From positions 62,001 through 126,000 of the forward strand of contig NZ_JAVAMO010000006.1 in assembly GCF_030758345.1 (NCBI RefSeq): a stretch of 64,000 bases of DNA, in the 5' to 3' direction. Under the pieces are notes generated by a model. That model had not been told where the DNA came from, did no database searches, and saw only the letters and a list, made by a program, of their open reading frames with translations. Each line of letters begins with the position of its first letter. Within the stretch, counting starts at the first letter, position 1. A program made the translations under genes and the position numbers. This stretch comes from Ruegeria discodermiae (lineage in GTDB: Bacteria; Pseudomonadota; Alphaproteobacteria; Rhodobacterales; Rhodobacteraceae). This document shows positions 36,887 through 45,206 of this stretch, one piece after another.

Positions 36887-37089
36887 GCCAAGCTAACGAA
36901 CCATCCGTCTGTCGCGCCGCCACGGGCGACAACTTCAAGCAGCCCCTCAGGCAATGCGCGTTGCAGCCCATCAGCTTCTTCCCAAGGCGCTGTCAGCCAC
37001 GTCTCAAACTCTTCCGGCGTTTGCAGGATCACGGGCATGGCCTTAGGATGGATCGCACCCACAACGTCGCTTGGTTCTTTGTTCAGCTC
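36883..37089 (-). pseudogene. C-terminal fragment of a SRAP (YedK/HMCES-type) protein
   Basis: About 68 codons reading ELNKEPSDVVGAIHPKAMPV, then ILQTPEEFETWLTAP, and ending GGATDGWFVSLA-stop. The I-H-x-x-x-M-P-V-I-L and W-L patterns are characteristic of the end of SOS-response-associated peptidase family proteins, which crosslink to abasic sites in single-stranded DNA. The catalytic N-terminus (Cys2) is missing, so this is a remnant. It converges with the gene fragment to its left, overlapping by three bases. Confidence 0.6.
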
Positions 37090-37114
37090 GATTCTTTGGT
37101 CAGAAAGCCGTATC

Positions 37115-37669
37115 CTAACCAGGTATTATTGGCTGAATGGGGGCTTCCTGTGCCTCCCAAAGGGCTTGAAAGTCGGCAAGCCCGAGTGTCGCCAAGGTGA
37201 CGTTGTCTGGACCTAGTATTTCGTAAATAACGTCATCGGTACCCCGATTGCTGAACCACGCAATGCAGTCAACATCGCCTCCGCCCTCTGTATGAGGTGC
37301 GCCGCCACCGGGTTTTTCAACGAAGCTTGCCGTGGGCCGAATTTCGGTTAGTTCACCGGCCTCGTTGTAGAGGCGAAGTTCTCCTTGGATAATGAAGGTG
37401 CTGTAGTCAGCATGGTGCCGATGCAAAACAATCCTCTCGTTTGCGGAGAACTTTAGAAGTAGGTCCACAATCTTTGCGTCAGGATCAACTTTCAACACAT
37501 GGTACCAAACATGATCGATACCTTCGAGACTGTTCCATTTGATGTTGGATTGATCAAACATAGCTTCACCCTGAGACGCTGACGCTGCGGTGCTACCTGC
37601 TGCAAGCGAAGCTGCGGCAGTGCCGATCCCCCTCAGGCCCTCACGCCGCGTTATGTTAGTTTTCTTCAT
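37115..37669 (-). CDS. Tat-exported cupin protein
   Basis: 184 residues with GGGAGGAAGCC before the ATG. The N-terminus has a twin-arginine-like signal (TRREGLRGIGTAAASLAAGS). The cupin metal site is suggested by HRHHADYSTFIIQGELRLY and a later His (GGGAPHTEGGG). Such proteins may be small dioxygenases or sensors (relatives include 2,4'-dihydroxyacetophenone dioxygenase-like cupins). It is divergent from the AraC regulator, 111 bases away, and so is its likely target. Confidence 0.72.
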   Translation of the reverse strand: MKKTNITRREGLRGIGTAAASLAAGSTAASASQGEAMFDQSNIKWNSLEGIDHVWYHVLKVDPDAKIVDLLLKFSANERIVLHRHHADYSTFIIQGELRLYNEAGELTEIRPTASFVEKPGGGAPHTEGGGDVDCIAWFSNRGTDDVIYEILGPDNVTLATLGLADFQALWEAQEAPIQPIIPG

Positions 37670-37780
37670 GGCTTCCTCCCATTTGGATCACACTCGGAGA
37701 ACTTAGTGACACTCTGTTCGCATATTGCGGCTTTGTATTCTTGCCATTTGGTGCCATTCTCTGATTACGGAGGGGGCAGA

Positions 37781-38764
37781 ATGAAGGGCTACACGCGAAC
37801 AAGCGCCCTTGGGCCGATATCTGACTTTGTCGAAACACGCGGCGGATCGATAGACCGCGTATTTCGAAACGTAGATTTGCCGCTAGCACTGTTGGAGAAC
37901 ACTGAACTCCCTTTGCCGCTGAGCGAACAATTCAATGTGCTAAGCCAGGCAGGACGAGAGATTGGTGATCCTTTTTTTGGAGCCTCTCTCGGTCGTCATG
38001 TGAGCATGAATAAGCTTAGCGCCTTCGGAGCTTGGGTTGGTGGAGCACCGACGCTCGCGGGAGCTATTGATCGTTCTGCGCGTGGGTTAAACCGATTCCT
38101 GCAAACGGCTACGGTGTTGCGGTTCGAGGTCTCTGGAGAGTGTGCAAGCTGGTCAATCGAGTTCCTTGATCCTGGAAGTGACGGGAGATTCCAGAACGAG
38201 CTTTTGGGCGTCAGCTATCTGATAGATGGAGTGCGCATTTTTGCTGGCGGTGATTGGTCTCCCAGAGCAATCAGATCAACTTGTGTTGGCCCAGAGCAAG
38301 CTGCAAAACTTGAAAACGTGTTCGAAGCGCCAGTGACACACGATGCTGCTGTTTCGGCTGTTGAGTTTGATGTGCCTCTGCTTACGGCAACTGGTCTGAG
38401 GCGGGAGAGTCCGGACTTTGCTACGGAGCCGCCGATCCCGAACTCGATTGGCTGTCGCGAGGATGTCGCAGCGCTTTCGGCAATCGCATTACTTGAGAGA
38501 TATCCGAAAATCGACTGGGTTGCGCGCAAACTCGATATGAGCCGCCGCACGCTACAGCGCACTCTAGACGCGGAAGGCTGTAGTTTTTCGACAGTACTGG
38601 AAGGGCTTCTGAAGGACCGCGCAATGGTTCTTATTCGATCAACCAAGCTTAGTCTGACCGAGATAGCACTCCAACTCGGCTATAGCGACGTAGCGCACTT
38701 CTCTCGCGCGTTTCGGCGCTGGGTAGGAACGCCACCATCGCGATATCGAGCTCAATTCTCTTGA
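37781..38764 (+). CDS. AraC-family transcriptional regulator (OruR-like)
   Basis: 327 residues from ATG 37781 with GGAGGGGGCAGA upstream. The N-terminal domain resembles the 'arabinose-binding' type of OruR/ArgR-like regulators. The C-terminal AraC domain has two helix-turn-helix units (WVARKLDMSRRTLQRTLDAE and LTEIALQLGYSDVAHFSRAF). The divergent gap holds two direct copies of CCATTTGG (37679-37686 and 37744-37751), 65 bases apart, possible activator sites. The gene is visibly more AT-rich than the paa and sox genes, which suggests foreign origin. Confidence 0.85.
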   Translation: MKGYTRTSALGPISDFVETRGGSIDRVFRNVDLPLALLENTELPLPLSEQFNVLSQAGREIGDPFFGASLGRHVSMNKLSAFGAWVGGAPTLAGAIDRSARGLNRFLQTATVLRFEVSGECASWSIEFLDPGSDGRFQNELLGVSYLIDGVRIFAGGDWSPRAIRSTCVGPEQAAKLENVFEAPVTHDAAVSAVEFDVPLLTATGLRRESPDFATEPPIPNSIGCREDVAALSAIALLERYPKIDWVARKLDMSRRTLQRTLDAEGCSFSTVLEGLLKDRAMVLIRSTKLSLTEIALQLGYSDVAHFSRAFRRWVGTPPSRYRAQFS

Positions 38765-38906
38765 TTGCACAAGCAACTGAAATCGATAGCTAGACCTCAT
38801 AGACTTGGAACCGACTTGCTTATCCCCGCGCACTACTGTCTTCCGCCTTTGGAACAGTTTCGCCGGGCAGCGCTCACCCCAACAGTCGTTCTCATTGCAT
38901 CTACTC

Positions 38907-39185
38907 TTAGTTTACAGTCAGTCCTATTCGCGAGAGTGCCCCTGCCACTGCAGGCTCAGATGGGTCAATGCTTCCTTGGTCTTGCCAGGCCTTAATTGCC
39001 TCCTCCGTACCGTCAGAGCAACCTGCATCACGATCCTTCGCCATGATTACCAGCGCAGCTTCCTGTGGCGTCAAACCAATCGATTTGCACACCTGCTTGG
39101 AATAGGACAGATAGTCCTCTTCAAGCCTCGCTGGCGAGACGTTCATTGCGAAAAGGGCCATGTCTACGTGAAGGGGGTACAGCAT
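38907..39185 (-). CDS. Hypothetical 92-residue protein near the RiPP precursor
   Basis: Start ATG 39185 has CGGAGAAGAG immediately upstream. It reads MLYPLHVDMALFAMNVSPAR and later LEEDYLSYSKQVCKSIGLTP. It is helical and acidic, with two cysteines (QVCKSIG, AGCSDG). I recognise no family. It lies 320 bases downstream of the NHLP-type precursor on the same strand, so a link to that peptide is possible but unproven. Confidence 0.5.
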   Translation of the reverse strand: MLYPLHVDMALFAMNVSPARLEEDYLSYSKQVCKSIGLTPQEAALVIMAKDRDAGCSDGTEEAIKAWQDQGSIDPSEPAVAGALSRIGLTVN

Positions 39186-39270
39186 CTCTTCTCCGTCATT
39201 CTTGTGTGGGATTTCAATCGGTGGCGCGATAAGTTTGGGGTCTGAAGATTTATCTTGCCCCAGCGTTTGA

Positions 39271-39369
39271 TTAGGTCTGCTTAATGTTATTAACCGACCG
39301 AGACTTACTGGGTGCACAGGGTGGGACAACACCCAATTGTATCTCGGCAATTTCGCTTGTTACGGTCAT
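39271..39369 (-). CDS. Possible 32-residue peptide (precursor remnant?)
   Basis: The short frame MTVTSEIAEIQLGVVPPCAP ends KSRSVNNIKQT. Its SEIAEIQLG..PPC part is reminiscent of the SEL......GG.TPGC junction of the neighbouring NHLP precursor. The ribosome site is weak. It may be a decayed second precursor or chance. The rest of the 39186-39507 gap shows nothing I can support. Confidence 0.2.
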   Translation of the reverse strand: MTVTSEIAEIQLGVVPPCAPSKSRSVNNIKQT

Positions 39370-39507
39370 ATCGTCCGCAATATCCAACCCATTGACCAAG
39401 GACACCTAAAGCGAGGGGCACTATTGGCTACACTTGAGCAAACACCGACCCAGCAGCCAGTCCAATCGGCTGCTGCGAGAGCGCATGTCACCACAGCAAA
39501 TACATGG

Positions 39508-39846
39508 TCAAAACGTATCCGCGATTGAAATAGCGCCCGAAACAGTGAGACTGACTATCGATACGACCGTTACGGTTGCAATGCATCCGGGCGTGGTGCC
39601 ACCCTGTGCCGCCATCATGTCCAGTTCAGAGATTTCACCCTCGGCTGGCGCGGCGGTAATGTGCAGATACTTCACCTTCTCGGTATCCATCACGCACTTG
39701 ATATTCACCCCATCGGGGATATCGCCACCCAGTTCAGCCAGCGCGGCTTTTGGGTTGGTGTCCAGAAGCGTCCTAAAAGCCGGATCGTTCCATGCCCGCT
39801 GATAGAGGCCGACAAGGGCTTCAGGGTGGTTCTTTGCCTTGCTCAT
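39508..39846 (-). CDS. NHLP-type RiPP precursor peptide
   Basis: 112 residues from ATG 39846 (MSKAKNHPEALVGLYQRAWN). The leader matches the nitrile-hydratase-like leader family: A-W-x-D-P-x-F-R, N-P-K-A-A-L-A-E-L-G, then ISELDMMAAQGG. Cleavage after Gly82-Gly83 would release a 29-residue core, TTPGCIATVTVVSIVSLTVS then GAISIADTF. The core is hydrophobic, with one Cys, six Thr and four Ser as possible modification sites. Known NHLP precursors feed lanthipeptide, proteusin or azole pathways and are exported by peptidase-containing ABC transporters. None of those enzymes is encoded in this window. Confidence 0.75.
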   Translation of the reverse strand: MSKAKNHPEALVGLYQRAWNDPAFRTLLDTNPKAALAELGGDIPDGVNIKCVMDTEKVKYLHITAAPAEGEISELDMMAAQGGTTPGCIATVTVVSIVSLTVSGAISIADTF

Positions 39847-39976
39847 AGTGTTTCCAATCGTGTCACTTGAAACTCGTTTACATCCAGATTGTGGCGTATG
39901 AGCCGTTAGGATTCGTGTGGACACGATTAATCCTGATTAACGTCGGCCCAATCCCCAACATCGTTTTGTCGCTACA

Positions 39977-40308
39977 AAACTGGTGGCTCATCGACCTGCG
40001 GGCGTTCAGGGCTGCACTGATCCGCCACGGAGCCAATGGCAGCTTCATTTGCATGGGCGACAAGCGGAACCCATACGGGACGTGCTTCAAGTGGTTCGAT
40101 ATCCGGTCTTTCCCGGATGATCCGCCGCTGGTGGTGGCCCACGGATGAGAGCGGCACCCTTTTTTTGCTCGACCGTGATCCACCTCACAGAAGGTCAGCG
40201 GTGTTTGGGCCATGCTGAAACTGTTAATTGGTTACGTCAGTAAGGCGTTGGTTCAGTAAATTCCTCAAAAGGTACGGGCAAGCACCGGCCGTGCCCGTTC
40301 TTCCTTTT
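39977..40308 (+). repeat. Dispersed repeat, copy 3 (best preserved)
   Basis: Full-length copy, collinear with copy 1. The + frame is open across NWWLIDLRAFRAALIRHGAN and KRNPYGTCFKWFDIRSF to a TGA near 40148, and then non-coding sequence leads into the hairpin. The opposite strand is also open over the first half, but agreement between copies is better in the + frame. It lies just left of the EamA gene and tRNA-Met. The ~130 bases left of it, back to the precursor start, and the 60 bases right of it hold nothing further. Confidence 0.75.
40274..40308 (+). terminator. Terminator-like hairpin ending repeat copy 3
   Basis: Stem ACGGGCA / TGCCCGT (7 bases) with an 11-base loop, followed by TCTTCCTTTT. 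It corresponds in position and sequence to the hairpin of copy 1. Confidence 0.6.
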
Positions 40309-40368
40309 AGGGGCCCGGTAGCACTTTAAGCGGTTACCCACCTTGAGCCCAGACCTCTCCCAGCCAGA

Positions 40369-40803
40369 CTACGCCAACGCAACAAGAACTGCGCCGACTC
40401 CGATGAAGCCTACGCCAGCCCAGCTAGTTGCAGACATCTTCTCGCCAAGAAACACGGCTGCAATCAATGCAACGAATACGACACTAAGCTTGTCTACCGG
40501 CGCGACCTGAGAAACTTTTCCGAGTTGAAGGGCTCGGAAATAGCAAAGCCAAGACGCTCCAGTCGCCAACCCCGAAAGAACGAGAAACACGCTTGTTTTG
40601 ATGGAAAGTGTTGAAAGAGGCTGAGTTTCCCCTGTCGCCCAAACCAGCATTCCAAGCGCGATGACTACGACGACAGTGCGCAAGAATGTAGCAAAGTTGG
40701 AGTTAACATTTGAAACTCCGGTTTTGGCAAAAACGGCAGTCAACGCAGCAAACAAAGCAGCGAGTAGCGCCCAAGTGAGCCAGGATTGTGCGAGGGTTTG
40801 CAT
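40369..40803 (-). CDS. EamA/DMT-family small transporter
   Basis: 144 residues from ATG 40803 (MQTLAQSWLTWALLAALFAA), preceded by GGGGTGATC. It carries a single EamA unit with about five membrane helices, ending VFLGEKMSATSWAGVGFIGV. This is half the length of a typical DMT exporter, so it should work as a dimer; single-unit EamA proteins of this size are common. The substrate is unknown. Confidence 0.82.
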   Translation of the reverse strand: MQTLAQSWLTWALLAALFAALTAVFAKTGVSNVNSNFATFLRTVVVVIALGMLVWATGETQPLSTLSIKTSVFLVLSGLATGASWLCYFRALQLGKVSQVAPVDKLSVVFVALIAAVFLGEKMSATSWAGVGFIGVGAVLVALA

Positions 40804-40979
40804 GGTTTGATCACCCCAGGGTTGTGGCCGATTAATTAGGTAGCATCGCACCCTGAACGACGGTCGGTCGCTCTGCAAGGCGACCTCCGCTATTTGTCCG
40901 CATAGCTATTATGGCCAGCACCCCACACATTCGAAGCAAAGCTTGCCACCGATTCATGCTCTTTTTCTGCATAACGCAC

Positions 40980-41006
40980 AAAAAAACGCACAAATTTCTG
41001 TGTGCG
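40980..41006 (-). terminator. Intrinsic terminator of tRNA-Met
   Basis: On the - strand the stem CGCACA / TGTGCG with an 8-base loop is followed directly by seven T. It lies 36 bases beyond the tRNA 3' end in the direction of transcription, the expected place. Confidence 0.75.
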
Positions 41007-41041
41007 TCGATAGCACGCAATGCGTAAGTATTTGATTTTAT

Positions 41042-41118
41042 TGGTAGCGGAGGAGGGACTTGAACCCCCGACACGCGGATTATGATTCCGCTGCTCTAAC
41101 CAACTGAGCTACTCCGCC
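41042..41118 (-). tRNA. tRNA-Met (anticodon CAT, elongator type)
   Basis: 77 bases including an encoded CCA. The acceptor stem GGCGGAG / CTCCGCT has a G-T first pair. The D-loop region is AGCTCAGTTGGTTAGAGC, the anticodon arm GCGGA-ATCATAA-TCCGC, and the T arm GGGGGTTCAAGTCCC. The initiator tRNA differs at its first pair and anticodon stem, so elongator tRNA-Met fits. An Ile-CAT (lysidine) assignment is less likely. Its 3' end faces the accessory region. Confidence 0.93.
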
Positions 41119-41208
41119 ACGGTGAGAGGCGATTTAAGGGAGGTGCCCGAGAGGGTCAAGAGAGAAGTGTGGCAAGGTGGCGTGTTTTTTGTGCCCTCTT
41201 GCGGCGGT

Positions 41209-42180
41209 TCATGTTCCGGTTCTCATCCCGCCTTCGGCCCGGCATCTAGCCGCAGTTCGACGGATGAAATCGGCGCAGTTAGCGGGGGCGGTGATCGGGA
41301 TCATGTGGCCTCGATTATCCAGTTCCTCATAGCCCAGGCCAAATTGGCGCATAGGGCGGCCCTGCGTGACGGGGTCGAGGACTTCGTCGCCTGCCGCATT
41401 GAGAACTGCGCCCGGAACTGTCAGCGTGCCATACCGTGCGGCCTGTGCCTCGATGCTGCCCGCCGAGGCTTGCAGATCAACGCATGAACTCAAGAAGGCG
41501 CTGGGGCGCAGCGCCAGCAGGCCGCCGCCACGGGTCATGAAATCATCTGTGGCGGGTTCTGGAGCGAAGACAAGGCGCAGGTTGCGGCCTCGGAGCAGTT
41601 TGCCAAATGGGCCGTAAAGCGTTTGCGCCACAAAATTGCGCAGGCGCGGACTGCTGATTGTGAGTGGTTTAAACACCTCCGCGATTGCGTCAACCGGATG
41701 GGTCAGGGGGCAGAGCAGGGCCATGCCTGCCGTCTTGTCCGGTCGCTCCAGCGCCATCGCCAAGGCCAGCGCACCACCGAGGGAGTGGCCGACCAACACC
41801 GGGTTCTGAACCTCAAGACGATCCAGAAACAGTCCGATCACTTCGGCCTGCGCCGAAAGGCCTTTGGCGGTGACATCAAACGGGGTGGAATAGCCGCAGC
41901 CGGGCCGGTCCAGTGCGATCACGTGATGGTCGCGGGCCAGATCCTCGACCATGGCATAGGTGAAATGCTGCAGCGTGCCCGACAGGCCATGGATCAGCAC
42001 CAGGGTTGGCGCGTCGCGCGACCCGACCTCGACATAGTGAATGGACCCTCCGGGCAGGTCGAGGCGGGTTCCGGGCATCGGAACAACGGTTTCGGCCTCG
42101 CGGGTGATGGCTTGGGTCCAGAGATATGCCGCGCCCAGCAGCGCCAGAACGATAAGAACTGTCCAGAGCAAAGTCATCAT
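41209..42180 (-). CDS. Alpha/beta-hydrolase, N-terminally membrane-anchored
   Basis: 323 residues. A hydrophobic N-terminal helix (TLLWTVLIVLALLGAAYLW) suggests anchoring in the inner membrane. The fold is clear: oxyanion region LVLIHGLSGT, nucleophile elbow GHSLGG, acid residue in AAGDEVLDPVT and catalytic His in NRGHMIP. Substrate unknown. It lies downstream of paaX on the same strand; a role in phenylacetate metabolism is possible but not indicated by family. Confidence 0.85.
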   Translation of the reverse strand: MMTLLWTVLIVLALLGAAYLWTQAITREAETVVPMPGTRLDLPGGSIHYVEVGSRDAPTLVLIHGLSGTLQHFTYAMVEDLARDHHVIALDRPGCGYSTPFDVTAKGLSAQAEVIGLFLDRLEVQNPVLVGHSLGGALALAMALERPDKTAGMALLCPLTHPVDAIAEVFKPLTISSPRLRNFVAQTLYGPFGKLLRGRNLRLVFAPEPATDDFMTRGGGLLALRPSAFLSSCVDLQASAGSIEAQAARYGTLTVPGAVLNAAGDEVLDPVTQGRPMRQFGLGYEELDNRGHMIPITAPANCADFIRRTAARCRAEGGMRTGT

Positions 42181-42260
42181 GCGGCAAAATCCGTTTGAAA
42201 TGCTTTGCGCTTAACCTATCGCCCTGGGCGGTCTTGTCCACTCGCACTTGGCCGTTTATC

Positions 42261-43064
42261 TCAGAGGCTGTCATTGATTTCCACAACCGAAGGGCGCGGC
42301 AGAGCGGCCAGCAGCCGAAAAACATTGCGCCGACATTCTGGTTCGGGCCAGTCGCCGGGGTGAAATACCGGTGGCAAGACCGGGTGGCGCAGGGCCATCC
42401 GACGCCAGCGATGGATCACCAATGTGCGCAGCGTGGCGATCTGGACCGCGCTCAGAGTCCCGGCCCGCGGTTGATTGGCGCTGACCGCGCTGGCGGCATC
42501 GCGCAATGTGGCGCTGGCCTGCGCGAGGTCGTCGGGAAAGAGCCGGGTTTTGAGCCATTGGGGAATGGCGTGGGCGGTTGCGGTGAAGCCAATCAGGTCC
42601 TCGCACTCGCTTGGCAGCGGGCCGGGGCCAAGCGCGGTGTGACGCCCCAGCGCGATATAGTCCTCGGTCAGCAGCAGCGTGTTGAGGGTATCAGCGGCGC
42701 GGCCATCTTCGGCGATCAGCAGATGCCAGTCCGAGGCGGGCGTCGGGTGCTCATCATAGATGCGCGGGGTCACAGCGGCGGACTGGGCGCGGCCATAATC
42801 GGTCAGGAAATGTACCGATCCGCGTCCGATCCGGTCGCTGTCGATCCAGCCATCCTTGCGCAGCCGGTGCAGCGCGACGCGGATCGCTTCGGGTTTCAAC
42901 CCCATCGGCTGCAGGATCGTGGTGAGCGCCGCTCCGGAGACCCGGTCGCCCTTCTGTTGCGCCAGATCACCGAACAGCGACACGATCACCGACCACACCT
43001 TGAAGGCCTGCGGGTCGGCAAGTCGGGTAACAGCGGTGTCAAACCAGGGGTCGGGTTTTGTCAT
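42261..43064 (-). CDS. paaX: Phenylacetic acid degradation repressor PaaX
   Basis: 267 residues, typical length. The N-terminal winged-helix region (VSGAALTTILQPMGLKPEAI, then RVALHRLRKDGWI) and the C-terminal PaaX domain (FKVWSVIVSLFGD near the start, LRTLVIHRWRRMALRHPVLP near the end) match the family. Known PaaX represses paa promoters and is released by phenylacetyl-CoA. It is followed by the hydrolase gene and preceded by paaZ, all on the - strand. Confidence 0.88.
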   Translation of the reverse strand: MTKPDPWFDTAVTRLADPQAFKVWSVIVSLFGDLAQQKGDRVSGAALTTILQPMGLKPEAIRVALHRLRKDGWIDSDRIGRGSVHFLTDYGRAQSAAVTPRIYDEHPTPASDWHLLIAEDGRAADTLNTLLLTEDYIALGRHTALGPGPLPSECEDLIGFTATAHAIPQWLKTRLFPDDLAQASATLRDAASAVSANQPRAGTLSAVQIATLRTLVIHRWRRMALRHPVLPPVFHPGDWPEPECRRNVFRLLAALPRPSVVEINDSL

Positions 43065-43144
43065 TCCACAAGTTTAGGTTTTGCGCCCTCCAAGTGCCAC
43101 GTGAAACTGCCGCGCTGCCCTCGATAGCGCTGCCTGACAAAGGG

Positions 43145-45160
43145 CTAGCCCGCATTCATCGTCAGCAATTCATACTCGGCGACCTTCTCGTCCTTCTGGT
43201 TGGTCAGCGTGACGTGCCAACGCACCTCGCCATATTCCGCGTTGCGGCGGGTTTTCTGCTTGACCGTCAGGCGCACCTTGATGCTGTCTCCGGCGCCGAC
43301 CGGTTTCATGAAACGCAGAGTGTCGAGGCCGGTATTGGCCAGCACCGGGCCTTCGTCGGGTTGCACAAAAAGACCGGCGGCAAAACTCAGCAGCAGGTAA
43401 CCATGGGCCACGCGACCGGGGAAAAACGGATTCCGCTTGGCGGCGGCGTCATCCGTATGGGCATAGAACGTATCCCCGGTGAACTGCGCAAAATGTTCGA
43501 TATCATCCAGCGTTACCGTGCGCGCTGGGGTGTGCAGCGTTTCGCCGATCTCCAGCGCGTCAAAGCTGCGGGTGAAGGGGTGGGCCGGAGTTTCGATTTC
43601 CGGCGCGCCGGGGATCCAGGTCTTGCCAATGGCGGACAGGATCTCGGGTGAGGCTTGAATGGCGGTGCGTTGCATGTAGTGCTTCACGCCACGCACGCCG
43701 CCCATCTCTTCGCCGCCGCCTGCGCGACCCGGACCGCCATGCACCATATGCGGCAGAGGGGACCCATGGCCGGTGCTTTCCCGCATCGAGGTCCGGTTGT
43801 TGATGTAAATGCGCCCGTTCCAGGCGGCGACGCCTTGCACCAAATGGGCCGCAGTTGCCGCCTCATTGGTGATAAGCGAGGTGACCAGCGAGCCGCCGCC
43901 ATGATTGGTCAGCGCAACCGCGTGATCGAGATTGCGGTAGCCCATGATCGTCGAGACGGGGCCAAAAGCCTCGGTATCGCGAACGCGCAAGGCGCGATCG
44001 GGGTCGGGGCAATGGAACAGCATCGGGGACAGGAAGGCGCCGGGGTTGCCGTCAAAGGCGTTCGGGTCGCCGAACACCCGTTCTGCCTCTTGAGCGATGA
44101 TATCCGCTTTTGCCAGAACATCGGCCTTTTGCGCGTTGGAAATCAGCGCGCCCATATGCGTCGCTTCAAGCCGGGGGTCGCCAATGGTGGTATCCGCCAG
44201 GCGCGTGCATAGCGCCTCGATGACCGCCTCCACATGGGCGCTTGGGGTCAGGATGCGGCGGATGGCGGTGCATTTCTGACCGGCTTTTGTGGTCATCTCG
44301 CGATGCACCTCTTTGATGAAGAGGTCGAATTCCGGCGTCCCAGGCGCGGCATCAGGGCCAAGGATCGAGGCGTTCAGGCTGTCCTGTTCGGCCACAAAGC
44401 GTACCGCGTTCTGCATGATCGCCGGGGTCTGGCGCAATTGCAGCGCGGTTGTGGCCGAGCCGGTGAAGCTGACCACATCCTGCGCGCCGAGATGGTCGAG
44501 CATGTCACCCAAACCGCCGGAGACAAGCTGTAGCGCGCCGTCAGGCAGGATGCCGCTTTCCAGCATGATCCGGACGGCCCGTTCCGCGACATAACAGCTG
44601 GAGGTGGCGGGTTTGACAATGGCAGGCACGCCCGCCAGCAAGGTTGGCGCAAGCTTTTCCAGCATGCCCCAGACCGGGAAATTGTAGGCGTTGATATGCA
44701 GGGCGACACCTTGCAGCGGGGTACAGATATGTTGCCCCAGAAACGTCCCATTGCGGCTGAGCTGTTCGACTTCGCCGTCCAGATAGACCTGTCCGTCCGG
44801 CATCTCGCGCCGACCTTTGGAGGCGAAGACGAACATGGTGCCAATGCCACCATCAATGTCGATCAGGTGATCCTTCTGGGTGGCCCCGGTGTCGAAGCTC
44901 AGATCATAGAGCGCCTGTTTGTGATCGCTCAGCGCTTGCGCCAGCGCTTTCAGCATCCGCGCGCGGTCATGAAAGGTCAGTGCCCGCAGAGCGGGACCGC
45001 CAATGTCGCGCGCATAAGCCAGCATGGCCTGCACATCCAGCGCGTCATTGCCAGCCTCGGCCAAGGGCTGCCCGGTGATCGCCGAGGCGATGGCGCGCGC
45101 GCCGCTGCCCGGCGCGACCCAGGACCCGGCGGCGTAGCTGGAGATTTGCAGGACAGTCAT
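43145..45160 (-). CDS. paaZ: Oxepin-CoA hydrolase/3-oxo-5,6-dehydrosuberyl-CoA semialdehyde dehydrogenase PaaZ
   Basis: 671 residues from ATG 45160 (AAAGGAGTTGCC upstream); E. coli PaaZ has 681. It opens the oxepin ring and oxidises the resulting aldehyde. The N-terminal aldehyde dehydrogenase domain contains [15 protein letters not shown] and the catalytic Cys region [13 protein letters not shown]. The C-terminal MaoC-like (R)-hydratase domain contains [20 protein letters not shown] and [20 protein letters not shown]. Both activities should be present. Confidence 0.93.
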   Translation of the reverse strand: MTVLQISSYAAGSWVAPGSGARAIASAITGQPLAEAGNDALDVQAMLAYARDIGGPALRALTFHDRARMLKALAQALSDHKQALYDLSFDTGATQKDHLIDIDGGIGTMFVFASKGRREMPDGQVYLDGEVEQLSRNGTFLGQHICTPLQGVALHINAYNFPVWGMLEKLAPTLLAGVPAIVKPATSSCYVAERAVRIMLESGILPDGALQLVSGGLGDMLDHLGAQDVVSFTGSATTALQLRQTPAIMQNAVRFVAEQDSLNASILGPDAAPGTPEFDLFIKEVHREMTTKAGQKCTAIRRILTPSAHVEAVIEALCTRLADTTIGDPRLEATHMGALISNAQKADVLAKADIIAQEAERVFGDPNAFDGNPGAFLSPMLFHCPDPDRALRVRDTEAFGPVSTIMGYRNLDHAVALTNHGGGSLVTSLITNEAATAAHLVQGVAAWNGRIYINNRTSMRESTGHGSPLPHMVHGGPGRAGGGEEMGGVRGVKHYMQRTAIQASPEILSAIGKTWIPGAPEIETPAHPFTRSFDALEIGETLHTPARTVTLDDIEHFAQFTGDTFYAHTDDAAAKRNPFFPGRVAHGYLLLSFAAGLFVQPDEGPVLANTGLDTLRFMKPVGAGDSIKVRLTVKQKTRRNAEYGEVRWHVTLTNQKDEKVAEYELLTMNAG

Positions 45161-45206
45161 GGCAACTCCTTTGCGTTTGGCAGGGGCGCTCAAGCCGCCT
45201 GCCTGC

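Noticed and set aside
39508-39846. Nitrile hydratase alpha subunit
   Set aside because: At 112 residues with a Gly-Gly end and a Ser/Thr core, and without the Cys-rich metal site, it fits only the leader-peptide branch of that family.
41042-41118. A second copy of the tRNA-Met 3' end (attL) within the window
   Set aside because: I looked for the T-arm/acceptor sequence near both repeat copies and elsewhere and found none, so no attachment-site pair is annotated.
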